In this document: positions 54,630-64,000 of the stretch, in pieces
How the letters are laid out: the number at the start of each line of letters is the position of its first letter
Numbering within the stretch: the first letter of the stretch is position 1
The notes under the pieces: model-generated
What the model was told of the DNA's origin: nothing
The model's input: the letters and a program-made list of their open reading frames with translations, nothing else
The model's database searches: none
Origin: a virus
Length of the DNA stretch: 64,000 nucleotides
Virus record (IMG/VR): IMGVR_UViG_3300022933_000005
Coordinates: 27,340 to 91,339 of that record
Reading direction: 5' to 3' (one strand)
Made by a program: the position numbers and the translations under genes

Positions 54630-55079
54630 GTGGCTCAGAAGTTCAAAACTGGTATATCTGTCGACGAATTAGCATCAGTATCCTCACAGGCTGTTGGTGT
54701 ACGAGTTGACGGGGATTCTGAGCCACGAGTCAAGATTGATGCCGGGGGCAAAATCACTTGGAGTTCCGGTGACGCTACTGGCGATGTCAACCTGTATCGC
54801 TCCGCTGCCAACACCCTGAAGACGGATGATGCCCTTGACGCCAGTACGGCTGGTGTCGTCAATCTTGTTACCAACGAGGAACCTACGGCAACTGCAGCCG
54901 ATGGAACCATTGCGATTGACACCACAAACAACAAATTCTATTTCAGATCGAATTCCGAGTGGCAAGAAATTGCCTTAGACACTCTGTCTGCAACAGCCGC
55001 AGACGGTGGCTCCTCAGCCTCTTGGGTTCGATTTCATATCAATGCGGATGGTCAAGACTCCACCGTGAATGTCGAATAG
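54630..55079 (+). CDS. Small fibre-like protein
   Basis: 149 residues from a GTG. FKTGISVDELASVSSQAVGV, ITWSSGDATGDVNLYRSAAN, and GTIAIDTTNNKFYFRSNSEW resemble fibre attachment modules. It lies between two fibre genes. The 58-nt gap before it holds a weak GC-rich inverted repeat (about 54588-54607). Confidence 0.78.
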   Translation: MAQKFKTGISVDELASVSSQAVGVRVDGDSEPRVKIDAGGKITWSSGDATGDVNLYRSAANTLKTDDALDASTAGVVNLVTNEEPTATAADGTIAIDTTNNKFYFRSNSEWQEIALDTLSATAADGGSSASWVRFHINADGQDSTVNVE

Positions 55080-55088
55080 GGAGTAACC

Positions 55089-58000
55089 ATGGCAGCAATT
55101 ATTCAATTTCGTAGAGATGCCGCAGCTAACTGGACTTCCAATAACCCGACACTGGCGATCGGTGAGATCGGATACGAAACCGATAACGAGCGTTACAAGA
55201 TCGGCGATGGGTCAACTGCATGGACTTCTCTTGGCTACGGCGGTTTGGGAGACATCCCTCAATACCTGATCGACGCCAAGGGTGATCTTATTGTCGGTAC
55301 AGCGGACAACACAGTTGCTCGGCTTGCCGTTGGAAGCAATGGGCAGATGCTCGTTGCCGACAGTACCGCCGCTGGTGGTCTTTCTTGGGCAGCTAACGAC
55401 ACCATCGTAAATTGGCATGAAGCGGTCGATATGGCAACTGCTGCCGTTCTGCCCAATACCCCCACCTATAGCAATGGAAGTTCTGGCGTTGGGGCAACTC
55501 TTACTGCTGGAGCAAATGCACGACTTGTTGTGGACGGAACGAACGCAACTGCGGGAGATCGTATTCTTGTTCAAGATCAGGCAAGCGCATTACAAAATGG
55601 TCTTTATGATGTAACTACACAAGGTGTAGATGGATCAGCTGCATGGGTGTTGACCCGTGCTGATGATTTTGATGGAACACCAACTGGACAAATTAAACAA
55701 GGTGAGTCTGTCTACGCTCTTGGCGGTACAGCCAACGGTGGTCAGGGTTTCGTTGTTACTTCAACCAGTGATCCACATACCGTTGGAACACATGACGTTG
55801 TCTGGACCCAGTTCACTGGTACACAAGCTTTCACCGCTGGCACATACCTGACAATTACCGGCAACACCATCGATCACGATAGTTCTGGTGTGTCTGCTGG
55901 CTCCTACGGTAGTGCCACCCAAGTTACGACTCTAACTACTGATGCTCAAGGTCATTTAACTGCTGTATCGAATACAACTATTGCCATTCCTTCTACGGCA
56001 GTTACAGATTTCACCGAAGCGACACAGGACGTTGTTGCAGGACAGTTGGTTACGAACGGTACTCATTCTGGTATCGCAGCGACCTATGACGATGCTGGCG
56101 ATGGGGCGATTGACCTTAACGTCGATGATTTCACAATCACTTTGGCTGGCGACCTGAGCGGTAACACAACTATTACGAATCTTGCCGACGCAACGCTAAC
56201 TGCAACCATCGTTGCGGATGCGACAGAGTTGGGGACCGACACCACGGGCAACTACGTTGCCACAGTCGCTGGGACTGCCAACGAGGTTGAGGTTTCCGGG
56301 TCCGGTTCAGAAACGGCTGCCGTAACTGTCGGATTGCCTAGCGACGTAACTGTCACAACCTCTCTTACAACTCCTCTGATCAATGTCTCCGGTGCATCCA
56401 TCGTCCTTGAAGGCGCCACTCCTGATGACTTTGAAACCACTCTGACGGTTACAGATCCGACAGCAGACCGCACCATCACATTCCCGAATGTTGATGGAAC
56501 TGTGGTTACGACTGGAAACCTAAGTGCATCCACAGAGCACATCGAAGACACTGTTGCTGCCCAGTTGGTTACCAACGGCTCCCATTCCGGAATCGCCGCT
56601 ACTTATGATGACGCTGGCGACGGTGCAATTGATCTGAACGTGGATGACTTCACGATCACCTTGGCTGGTGATCTGAGTGGTAACACAACCATTACCAACC
56701 TTGCTGACGCTACGTTAACTGCAACCATCGTTGCGGACGCGACAGCGTTGGGAACCGACACTACGGGCGACTATGTCGCCAGCCTTGTAGCTGGCACGGG
56801 TGTCACTCTCACCAACAACAGCGGAGAAACTTCAACCCCAACTGTTGCCATCGGGCAAGTCGTAGGTACGACAGACACGCCCACTTTTGGCGCAGTCACA
56901 ATTTCTAATACCGTCGCCAACGCGACACATGCTGCAACTAAGGCTTACGTCGACAACGCCATCGCGGGTCTCGACTGGCACGAGGCCGTCAACCTCGGTA
57001 CTGCCGCAGCTTTGCCGAACACTCCGACTTACGACAACGGCACCGCAGGGGTTGGGGCAACTCTGACTTCTGCTACTCAGGTTCGACTTGTTGTCGACGG
57101 TGCAAACACAACTACCGGAAATCGAGTTCTCGTTCAGGATCAGGCAACCGCTGCCCACAACGGTATTTATGATGTAACCGCTCAGGGTGCGTCAGGTTCT
57201 GCCGCATGGGTGCTTACGAGGGCCACCGACTTTGATGGCGCACCAACCGGAGAGATCAAAGCGGGCGAAGCCGTTTACGTTCTGGCAGGGTCTGCCAACG
57301 GCGGTCAAGGATTTGTAGTCACTTCAACCAGTGATCCGCATACAGTCGGAACACACGACGTTGATTTCACACAGTTCACTGGAACTCAGGCGTTCGTCGC
57401 CGGTACCGGTGTCAGTATCACGGGTAACACAATCAATGTTGGAACAGCCGGTGCTGCCCGCATCGTGGTAAATGCCGATGACATTGATCTTGCGACTACG
57501 GCTGTTACGGCAGCCGCTTACGGCAGTGCCACGGCAGTTCCCGGTTACACCGTCGATGCTTACGGTCGTTTGACTGCTGCTGCAAATACAACTATTGCTA
57601 TTCCTTCTACGGCAGTTACAGACTTTACTGAAGCAGTACAAGATGTTTCTGGCGCTCAATTAGCTACAAATGGATCTCATACGGGCATTACAGCTACTTA
57701 TGACGATGCAGGCGATGGGGCCGTAGATCTTGCTCTTGTGACTGAGAACGTTCAAGATATCTCTGGCGCTCAGCTGGCTACCAATGGATCACACACCGGC
57801 ATTACTGCAACTTATGACGACGCTGGCGACGGAGCTATTGATCTAGCCCTTGTAACTGAAAATGTTGAAGACATTACGGGCGCCCAGTTGGCAACTAATG
57901 GTTCCCACACGGGAATTACCGCTACTTACGACGACGGCGGTGACGGAGCTATTGATCTAGCTCTCGTTACGGAGAACGTTCAAGACATTGTGGCGGGTCA

Positions 58001-61000
58001 GCTGGTAACCAACGGCTCTCATTCAGGGATTGCAGCGACCTATGATGACGCTGGCGACGGTGCAATTGATCTGAACGTGGATGACTTCACGATCACTCTT
58101 GCTGGCGACTTGAGCGGTAGCGCGACTATTACCGACCTCGCTGACGCCACATTGACTGCAACCATTGTCGCTGACGCAACAGAGTTGGGAACCGACACCA
58201 CGGGCGACTACGTTGCCAGTCTCGTAGCGGGCACTGGTGTCACTCTCGCCAACAACAGTGGGGAAACTGCGACCCCGACCGTTGCCATTGGACAAGCCGT
58301 AGGTGCATCAGATACTCCCACTTTCGGGTCGGTCACAATCTCTAGTTCCGTTGCCAACGCGACACATGCTGCAACTAAGGCTTACGTCGACAACGCCATC
58401 GCGGGTCTCGACTGGCACGAGGCCGTCAACCTCGGTACTGCCGCAGCTTTGCCGAACACTCCGACTTACGACAACGGCACCGCAGGGGTTGGGGCAACTC
58501 TGACTTCTGCTACTCAGGTTCGACTTGTTGTCGACGGTGCAAACACAACTACCGGAAATCGAGTTCTCGTTCAGGATCAGGCAACCGCTGCCCACAACGG
58601 TATTTATGATGTAACCGCTCAGGGTGCGTCAGGTTCTGCCGCATGGGTGCTTACGAGGGCCACCGACTTTGATGGCGCACCAACCGGAGAGATCAAAGCG
58701 GGCGAAGCCGTTTACGTTCTGGCAGGGTCTGCCAACGGCGGTCAAGGATTTGTAGTCACTTCAACCAGTGACCCGCACACTGTTGGAACAGACGCAATCA
58801 CTTGGACACAGTTCACCGGCACACAGGCATTAACCGCCGGTACTGCTCTATCGATTAGCGGCAACACCATCAATCACGATGCCTCCGGAGCTTCAGCAGC
58901 TTCTTACGGAAGCGCTACGCAGGTTCCGAACTACACCGTTGACGCACAGGGACACTTAACCGCTGCTGCAAATACAACGATTGCCATCCCCTCAACCGCA
59001 GTCACGGACTTCACTGAAGCAACTCAGGATGTATCCGGTGCCCAATTGGCCACCAATGGCTCTCACACCGGCATAGCGGCCACCTACGACGATGCTGGCG
59101 ATGGTGCCATAGATCTGACCCTTACAGCTTCTGGCGCCTCTGCGGCTTCCTACGGGAGTGCAACTCAGGTGCCCAGCTACACGGTCGATACTTATGGTCG
59201 ACTGACGGCAGCGTCAAATACGACAATTGCAATTCCCTCTACGGCTGTCACTGATTTCACAGAAGCAGTACAAGACGTATCCGGTGCCCAACTTGTTACC
59301 AACGGTTCGCACACTCATCTAACCGCCGCCTACGACGATGCAGGTGATGGCGCAATCGATATTGCGCTAAACGTCACGGCTGTTACCGCAGCGGCCTATG
59401 GCAGCGCCACCCAAGTTCCCGGCTACACGGTTGACGCCTACGGACGTTTGACCGCTGCAGCGAATACGACGATCGCTATTCCCTCGACTGCGGTCACGGA
59501 CTTCACTGAAGCAACACAGGATGTATCCGGTGCCCAATTGGCCACCAATGGATCGCATACCGGCATTACTGCTACCTACGACGATGCCGGTGACGGTGCG
59601 GTCGATCTAGCCCTGATTACAGAGAATGTTCAAGACATCACTGGTGCCCAGTTGGCTACCAACGGTTCCCATACGGGCATCACCGCAACTTATGACGATG
59701 CTGGCGATGGGGCGGTTGACCTTGCCTTAATAACTGAAAACGTTCAGGATATTGTTGGAGGACAGTTAGTCACTAACGGTACTCATACTGGTATCGCTGC
59801 AACTTACGATGACGCTGGTGATGGAGCCATCGACCTCAACGTTGATGATTTCACAATCACCTTGGGCGGTGACCTCACAGGTAACGTCACGATTACTGAT
59901 TTGGCTAGCGCAACTCTTACCGCAACGGTTGCTGCCGATTCTGTCGCCTTGGGCACGGATTCGACGGGTAACTACGTTGCTACGGTGGCAGGAACCGCAA
60001 ATGAGGTAGATGTAAGCGGCTCAGGTTCAGAAACTGCAGCAGTAACAATTGGTTTGCCTGCTGCCGTTACTGTCACAACTTCTCTGACGACTCCTTTGGT
60101 CAATGTTTCTGGTGCGTCCATTGTTATGGAGGGCGCAACGGCGGATGACTTTGAGACCACGCTTACGGTTACTGATCCCACGGCGGATCGCACAATCACC
60201 TTCTTGGATGAAACCGGCACCGTCTTTACGACGGCAAGTGTTCAGGCTCTAGCAAACGGTGTCACCGGTACAACGCAGTCACAGAGTGATGCCTCTACGA
60301 AACTAGCCACTACGGCTTATGTCGATACCGGCCTTGGTGCTTTGAGTAGTGATTCAATCACTGACGCTGATGGCGATACGAAGATTCAGGTTGAGGAATC
60401 AGCCAACGAAAACATCATTCGCTTCGATACCGCTGGCACGGAGAGGATGACCATTGCCGCAGATGGCACAGTGACAATCACTGGTGATCTGACAGTCAAT
60501 GGAACAGAAACAACGATTAGTTCTACAACGATCACCGTTGACGATAAGAACATCGAAATTGGTTCAGTTGACACACCTACCGACATCACTGCTGACGGCG
60601 GTGGTTTAACCCTGAAGGGCGCTACCGATAAGACTTGGAACTGGGTCAACTCCACCGATGCGTGGACTTCCTCAGAGCATGTCGATCTTGCTTCCGGTAA
60701 AGCCTTTCATGTTGCAGGTGTTTCTGTTCTAAACGCTACGACTCTTGGTTCAAATGTTGTTGCCTCGTCGTTGACGAGTGTTGGAACGATTGCCTCTCTG
60801 GCAGCCACCGATCTGACAGTTTCAGGCATTGCCACGTTTAGCGGAACAATCGCTGGTGCCAGCCCACTTGTCTTTGAAGGTGCTACTGCCGACGATTATG
60901 AGACAACTTTTGCCATCACTGATCCCACGGCGGATCGGACGATTACGTTCCAAGATGCAACTGGCACTGTCGCCTTTTTGGCTTCTCCAACTTTCACTGG

Positions 61001-61865
61001 TACACCGGTTGCTCCTACTGCGGCAGCAGATACGAATACCACACAAATAGCGACTACGGCATTTGTGATGACAGAGATTGGCGACTATTTAACAACCAGC
61101 ACAGCAAGCAGTACTTATGCTCCGATTGCTTCACCAACTTTAACTGGTACTCCTGCTGCTCCTACTGCTGCTGCTGATACGAATACAACCCAGATTGCCA
61201 CCACGGCCTTTGTAATGACGGAGATTGGTGATTATCTAACAACTAGTACGGCAGCAAGCACTTACGCTCCGTTGGCTTCTCCGACTTTGACTGGTGTCCC
61301 TGCTGCTCCAACTGCTGCGGCAGATACAAACACTACCCAGATTGCCACTACGGCCTACGTTCAGACAGAGTTAGGCGCTCTTAGCAGCGACTCCATTTCT
61401 GACGCTGATGGCGATACGAAGATTCAGGTTGAGGAATCAGCCAACGAAAACATCATTCGCTTCGATACCGCTGGCACGGAGAGGATGACCATTGCCGCAG
61501 ATGGCACAGTGACAATCACTGGTGATCTGACAGTTTCGGGCGGTCTGGTTGCCCCTCTCCAGATCAACGCCCAGACGGGTACGACCTACACGTTCGTGCT
61601 GGGTGATGCGGGGAAGTTGGTTACCTCGTCCAATGCGTCAGCCCAGACGTTGACGGTTCCTCCGAATTCGTCTGTTGCCTATACGGTGGGCACACAAATA
61701 TTGGTTACTCAGGTGGGTACCGGAAGATTGACCCTTGCGGAGGGTTCAGGCGTGACAATCAATTCTGGCGACAGCATGAAATCTCTTTCGGATCAGTACT
61801 GTCTCGCCTCCCTTATCAAAACTGCCACTGATACTTGGTTGCTTATGGGCAACCTTCAGGCTTAG
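55089..61865 (+). CDS. Giant repetitive tail fibre protein
   Basis: 2258 residues. The N-terminal unit (IIQFRRDAAANWTSNNPTLA, RYKIGDGSTAWTSLGYGGLG) is a common fibre entry module. The shaft contains three WHEAV...LPNTPTY modules and many copies of a QLATNGSHTG...TYDDAGDGA module separated by ITITLAGDLSG-type strands. C-terminal repeats APTAAADTNTTQIATTAFV occur three times, before a distal beta region (LVAPLQINAQTGTTYTFVLG). Two copies of a 419-bp segment are apparently identical. The fibre probably reaches the host receptor, and repeat number may vary between strains. An ATG follows GGGAG. Confidence 0.88.
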   Translation: MAAIIQFRRDAAANWTSNNPTLAIGEIGYETDNERYKIGDGSTAWTSLGYGGLGDIPQYLIDAKGDLIVGTADNTVARLAVGSNGQMLVADSTAAGGLSWAANDTIVNWHEAVDMATAAVLPNTPTYSNGSSGVGATLTAGANARLVVDGTNATAGDRILVQDQASALQNGLYDVTTQGVDGSAAWVLTRADDFDGTPTGQIKQGESVYALGGTANGGQGFVVTSTSDPHTVGTHDVVWTQFTGTQAFTAGTYLTITGNTIDHDSSGVSAGSYGSATQVTTLTTDAQGHLTAVSNTTIAIPSTAVTDFTEATQDVVAGQLVTNGTHSGIAATYDDAGDGAIDLNVDDFTITLAGDLSGNTTITNLADATLTATIVADATELGTDTTGNYVATVAGTANEVEVSGSGSETAAVTVGLPSDVTVTTSLTTPLINVSGASIVLEGATPDDFETTLTVTDPTADRTITFPNVDGTVVTTGNLSASTEHIEDTVAAQLVTNGSHSGIAATYDDAGDGAIDLNVDDFTITLAGDLSGNTTITNLADATLTATIVADATALGTDTTGDYVASLVAGTGVTLTNNSGETSTPTVAIGQVVGTTDTPTFGAVTISNTVANATHAATKAYVDNAIAGLDWHEAVNLGTAAALPNTPTYDNGTAGVGATLTSATQVRLVVDGANTTTGNRVLVQDQATAAHNGIYDVTAQGASGSAAWVLTRATDFDGAPTGEIKAGEAVYVLAGSANGGQGFVVTSTSDPHTVGTHDVDFTQFTGTQAFVAGTGVSITGNTINVGTAGAARIVVNADDIDLATTAVTAAAYGSATAVPGYTVDAYGRLTAAANTTIAIPSTAVTDFTEAVQDVSGAQLATNGSHTGITATYDDAGDGAVDLALVTENVQDISGAQLATNGSHTGITATYDDAGDGAIDLALVTENVEDITGAQLATNGSHTGITATYDDGGDGAIDLALVTENVQDIVAGQLVTNGSHSGIAATYDDAGDGAIDLNVDDFTITLAGDLSGSATITDLADATLTATIVADATELGTDTTGDYVASLVAGTGVTLANNSGETATPTVAIGQAVGASDTPTFGSVTISSSVANATHAATKAYVDNAIAGLDWHEAVNLGTAAALPNTPTYDNGTAGVGATLTSATQVRLVVDGANTTTGNRVLVQDQATAAHNGIYDVTAQGASGSAAWVLTRATDFDGAPTGEIKAGEAVYVLAGSANGGQGFVVTSTSDPHTVGTDAITWTQFTGTQALTAGTALSISGNTINHDASGASAASYGSATQVPNYTVDAQGHLTAAANTTIAIPSTAVTDFTEATQDVSGAQLATNGSHTGIAATYDDAGDGAIDLTLTASGASAASYGSATQVPSYTVDTYGRLTAASNTTIAIPSTAVTDFTEAVQDVSGAQLVTNGSHTHLTAAYDDAGDGAIDIALNVTAVTAAAYGSATQVPGYTVDAYGRLTAAANTTIAIPSTAVTDFTEATQDVSGAQLATNGSHTGITATYDDAGDGAVDLALITENVQDITGAQLATNGSHTGITATYDDAGDGAVDLALITENVQDIVGGQLVTNGTHTGIAATYDDAGDGAIDLNVDDFTITLGGDLTGNVTITDLASATLTATVAADSVALGTDSTGNYVATVAGTANEVDVSGSGSETAAVTIGLPAAVTVTTSLTTPLVNVSGASIVMEGATADDFETTLTVTDPTADRTITFLDETGTVFTTASVQALANGVTGTTQSQSDASTKLATTAYVDTGLGALSSDSITDADGDTKIQVEESANENIIRFDTAGTERMTIAADGTVTITGDLTVNGTETTISSTTITVDDKNIEIGSVDTPTDITADGGGLTLKGATDKTWNWVNSTDAWTSSEHVDLASGKAFHVAGVSVLNATTLGSNVVASSLTSVGTIASLAATDLTVSGIATFSGTIAGASPLVFEGATADDYETTFAITDPTADRTITFQDATGTVAFLASPTFTGTPVAPTAAADTNTTQIATTAFVMTEIGDYLTTSTASSTYAPIASPTLTGTPAAPTAAADTNTTQIATTAFVMTEIGDYLTTSTAASTYAPLASPTLTGVPAAPTAAADTNTTQIATTAYVQTELGALSSDSISDADGDTKIQVEESANENIIRFDTAGTERMTIAADGTVTITGDLTVSGGLVAPLQINAQTGTTYTFVLGDAGKLVTSSNASAQTLTVPPNSSVAYTVGTQILVTQVGTGRLTLAEGSGVTINSGDSMKSLSDQYCLASLIKTATDTWLLMGNLQA
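56916..57334 (+). repeat. 419-bp perfect direct repeat, copy 1
   Basis: Identical by eye to 58353-58771 (period 1437 bp) inside the giant fibre gene. The flanking sequences are similar but not identical. It encodes ANATHAATKAYVDNAIAGLD through FVVTSTS. Confidence 0.88.
58353..58771 (+). repeat. 419-bp perfect direct repeat, copy 2
   Basis: Second copy of the 56916-57334 segment. The in-frame repeat suggests recent duplication or gene conversion within the fibre gene. Confidence 0.88.
60361..60496 (+). repeat. 136-bp direct repeat, copy 1
   Basis: Begins CTGACGCTGATGG and ends CTGACAGT; identical by eye to 61399-61534 (offset 1038). Encodes DADGDTKIQVEESANENIIR through ITGDLTV. Confidence 0.88.
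61399..61534 (+). repeat. 136-bp direct repeat, copy 2
   Basis: Second copy of 60361-60496, just upstream of the fibre C-terminal domain. Confidence 0.88.
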
Positions 61866-61868
61866 CCC

Positions 61869-62438
61869 GTGACCCGCCAAACTAGCACGGAGGGCTATAG
61901 GCACCTACAGTCCCAGTCTCCTTCCGGGGTGAGCAGCGTTACGTTCACTTCTGCGGGTTCAGACGAGGCTTGGTCAAATTTCAAGAATTTGATCCTCGTG
62001 GGAAAATACGCCCAAACCTCTACAAGTACTGCCGTTCCTTCATACTTGCAATTGAATGGATCTACAACAAATCACGACGAAGTGTGGCATATCCGCAGAG
62101 GTGCTACGAGTGATTCAAAGTACGGGTATTATAGCGAAGCCCGCACGGCCCCACTGGGTGCGTACTTGGCTTACATACCGGGAAATGTGGGGTCTTGGGC
62201 GAACGAATTTGCATTCGTACATTTGAACATTGGAGATATTAACAATACGAACGCATACAAGCGGGCGTCACATGAAGCCGGATTTTCGTCTACAACTGCA
62301 GCCACCTCGTATTACGTTTGGCACAGTCTAGGTTCTGTAATGGTTAGAGACACTTCTGCACTTACCGAATTCACAATAAGTTTTAGTGGTTATAATTTTA
62401 CGGCTGGGTCGTACTTTGATTTGACGGGAGGCTGGTGA
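61869..62438 (+). CDS. Probable fibre-tip protein 1
   Basis: 189 residues from a GTG start. Beta-rich throughout (VSSVTFTSAGSDEAWSNFKN, LILVGKYAQTSTSTAVPSYL, VMVRDTSALTEFTISFSGYN), ending FTAGSYFDLTGGW. It belongs to a run of three small genes of similar size after the giant fibre. Proteins of this size and place often cap the fibre and bind receptors. Receptor-binding is an inference. Confidence 0.75.
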   Translation: MTRQTSTEGYRHLQSQSPSGVSSVTFTSAGSDEAWSNFKNLILVGKYAQTSTSTAVPSYLQLNGSTTNHDEVWHIRRGATSDSKYGYYSEARTAPLGAYLAYIPGNVGSWANEFAFVHLNIGDINNTNAYKRASHEAGFSSTTAATSYYVWHSLGSVMVRDTSALTEFTISFSGYNFTAGSYFDLTGGW

Positions 62439-62439
62439 C

Positions 62440-63078
62440 ATGGTTGGAATCTCCAGCACACATGCTGTCGCCGCACAGGAAAAACCAAACCCCTATCTTT
62501 CTTATTATTACAATATTTCCAATTACACAACCCAAGGGATCGGTATCGGAGTAAGCAACACAGAGACATTTAGAAATCATAGACATATATCAATTCATAT
62601 AACTGGTGGTGTAGATAACGCTGGCACTGGTGCTTCTACTTCTACCGGAAACTATTATGCGAACATTGCAATGATTGTCAATGGTGACTCCACTAGCAAC
62701 GGTCACGGGGGAACGTCAAACAGTTCATGGGGTACTGCTTCTACGCAGAATGCCCATATGTCAATGCACAGCAGTGCGACTCTTTATATTCTTCCTGCGG
62801 CATGGTATAACTCTTCTGACGGCAAGGACCGAACCAGCACCGTAATAGAATTCTGCAACACAAGTGAAAACGGCACATCTAAACAGTGGTTCGTAAAGGG
62901 CACTGCAAGCCAATCAGATTACTATGGCGGCTACGCCGCCCCCAGCAGTACTTCCGCCGGTTGGTTCAAGGGAGCATCCTTTGGAAACATAACGAGCATA
63001 TCCTTCTATCCGTACACGTTCAACACTTATGCCTATTGGAATAAAGATACCCAATTTGTTATTTATGGGTGGGAGTGA
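62440..63078 (+). CDS. Probable fibre-tip protein 2
   Basis: 212 residues, starting 1 nt after the previous stop with GGGAGG upstream. It contains HRHISIHITGGVDNAGTGAS, YYANIAMIVNGDSTSN and a C-terminal SISFYPYTFNTYAYW, ending VIYGWE. The beta content and the closing strand resemble its two neighbours. It is likely a paralogue with a different surface. Confidence 0.75.
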   Translation: MVGISSTHAVAAQEKPNPYLSYYYNISNYTTQGIGIGVSNTETFRNHRHISIHITGGVDNAGTGASTSTGNYYANIAMIVNGDSTSNGHGGTSNSSWGTASTQNAHMSMHSSATLYILPAAWYNSSDGKDRTSTVIEFCNTSENGTSKQWFVKGTASQSDYYGGYAAPSSTSAGWFKGASFGNITSISFYPYTFNTYAYWNKDTQFVIYGWE

Positions 63079-63641
63079 TGAAAAGCCGAGGATGGAAACT
63101 CATCGCCAGAGATACAGTGTCGGGGACTACCACAACTTCAATCATCCGTACCAACCCGGAGGTTTTCCCCAACTACTCACAATTGTGGATACGGCTGTAT
63201 GCGAGATCTGATGTTAGTGCATACTACGATAATCTGTATTTCTATGTTTACACGGGAGATCCCGCTACCAAAGTTACTTCCGGGTACCACAGTGCCGCGG
63301 TATACAGCACATCCACTACCCGGAGTTGGTCAACCACGACAGGCGCAGCACAGTGCGGCGGATGGATGCCGATTACAGGGGCATTAGCCACAGCAAACTT
63401 TTTCGGGAATGTAGATATTCGCATCCCAAAAGCAAACGATGCCACTTACCGTCATGTATGGGAGGCAACGGGCTACGCGGCAAACAGCAGTACAACCAGC
63501 GGTCACACGGCCTATGCCAAACAGTACGCGGCACATACCGGAACAGGGTCGATAACGGGGATAGAAGTCAAATGCGGCGCTTCTAACAACTTTGTCGCTG
63601 GTAGTAAACTAGACATCTACGGCTACACCGCTGACTCATAG
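63078..63641 (+). CDS. Probable fibre-tip protein 3
   Basis: 187 residues from an ATG overlapping the previous stop (TGATG), GGGAG in front; an upstream GTG at 63069 would add three residues. Beta-rich with SQLWIRLYARSDVSAYYDNL, FYVYTGDPATKV and the closing GSKLDIYGYTADS. It shares its general pattern with the two genes before it, suggesting ancient duplication. Confidence 0.75.
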   Translation: MKSRGWKLIARDTVSGTTTTSIIRTNPEVFPNYSQLWIRLYARSDVSAYYDNLYFYVYTGDPATKVTSGYHSAAVYSTSTTRSWSTTTGAAQCGGWMPITGALATANFFGNVDIRIPKANDATYRHVWEATGYAANSSTTSGHTAYAKQYAAHTGTGSITGIEVKCGASNNFVAGSKLDIYGYTADS

Positions 63642-63648
63642 GAGAATC

Positions 63649-63936
63649 ATGGCAGACGTACCAATGAAGATGGTTGACGGGGTCACGATGCCCATGACGG
63701 AAGAGGAGATCGCCCAGATGGCGGCGTTTGCCGAGTCCGCAGACCTTGACTTTGATCATTTCATTCGTCCAGAACGGAACGGGCTTTTGGCAGGTTCCGA
63801 TTGGACGCAGTTGGAAGACGCACCGTTATCTGATGAAGAGAAAACGGAATGGACAACCTATCGACAGTCCCTACGAGATTTACCGTCTACGGCAGACCGT
63901 GTATCGCTAATCGTATGGCCTACTACGCCAAGTTGA
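63649..63936 (+). CDS. Tail fibre assembly / chaperone-like protein
   Basis: 95 residues. RNGLLAGSDWTQLEDAPLSD followed by EKTEWTTYRQSLRDLP matches the signature of the phage tail assembly chaperone-like family placed after fibre genes. The N-terminus has MTEEEIAQMAAFAE helical content. It probably helps fibre folding or attachment. The end (IVWPTTPS) is consistent with the family. Confidence 0.87.
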   Translation: MADVPMKMVDGVTMPMTEEEIAQMAAFAESADLDFDHFIRPERNGLLAGSDWTQLEDAPLSDEEKTEWTTYRQSLRDLPSTADRVSLIVWPTTPS

Positions 63937-63964
63937 TGCAGTATCGTAAAGAGGAGATCGAATA

Positions 63965-64000
63965 ATGGCTATTGACTTTCCAAACAGCCCGTCAAACGGG
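63965..64000 (+). CDS. Next structural gene, truncated by window edge
   Basis: ATG at 63965 with GAGGAG about 8 nt upstream. Only MAIDFPNSPSNG is visible. This start is typical of phage fibre or tail proteins, but there is too little to name it. Confidence 0.6.
   Translation, partial: MAIDFPNSPSNG

Overview
The window looks like part of a large contractile-tailed (myovirus-type) double-stranded DNA phage genome. It carries a large terminase, portal, S78-type prohead protease, tail sheath, tail tube, tape measure, baseplate wedge and hub proteins, a holin candidate and a long tail-fibre cluster. It uses the standard bacterial code, is almost fully coding, and shows no tRNA, rRNA, CRISPR array or insertion sequence. 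An actinobacterial host is my inference. It rests on head-operon modules that I recall mainly from actinophages: an acidic D-x-D-x-D-G / Q-E-G-T cassette, a Cys-P-x-G / F-T-D / Cys cassette, a Cys4 plus PepSY-like arrangement, and a C-terminal helical domain starting near 'AMKDGSYPI'. No database search was possible.

Layout. (1) 1-26.8 kb, minus strand: a tightly packed, mostly overlapping operon read from a small membrane protein and the portal (26.8-24.6 kb) through a prohead protease with a giant C-terminal extension, an acidic Cys-rich protein, a 2201-residue multidomain protein, a 1107-residue protein, several smaller proteins and a 1300-residue protein, then off the left edge. No recognisable major capsid protein is in the window. 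(2) A short divergent intergenic region (about 26.81-26.89 kb) with a perfect 18-bp palindrome. (3) 26.9-34.7 kb, plus strand: terminase, then a DNA recombination and processing block (Rad52-like annealing protein, PD-(D/E)XK nuclease, HNH nuclease, RuvC-like resolvase), then a ParB-like / PAPS-reductase-like / ParB-like triplet. (4) 34.75-40.3 kb: a tiny Arg-rich protein, head completion and tail completion proteins, sheath, tube and a chaperone pair probably joined by a -1 frameshift. (5) 40.4-51.2 kb: tape measure with a C-terminal M15-like motif, then hub, spike, gp25-like wedge and J-like proteins. (6) 51.3-64 kb: accessory tail genes, a 2-oxoglutarate oxygenase-like protein, a holin-like protein, small fibre-associated proteins, a 2258-residue repetitive fibre and three small probable tip proteins.

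The most unusual content is the head operon. Four giant proteins share the tetrapeptide G-[M/L]-R-S at 16 places, often at boundaries between compact domains. The domains between them include a HExxH zinc-protease-like unit, a ParB-like unit, two ADP-ribosyltransferase-like units and three copies of a ~95-residue repeat. The prohead protease is itself the N-terminus of one of these proteins. A working hypothesis is that these are polyproteins packaged in the head and cut at G-M-R-S by that protease, releasing a cargo of effector and internal proteins.
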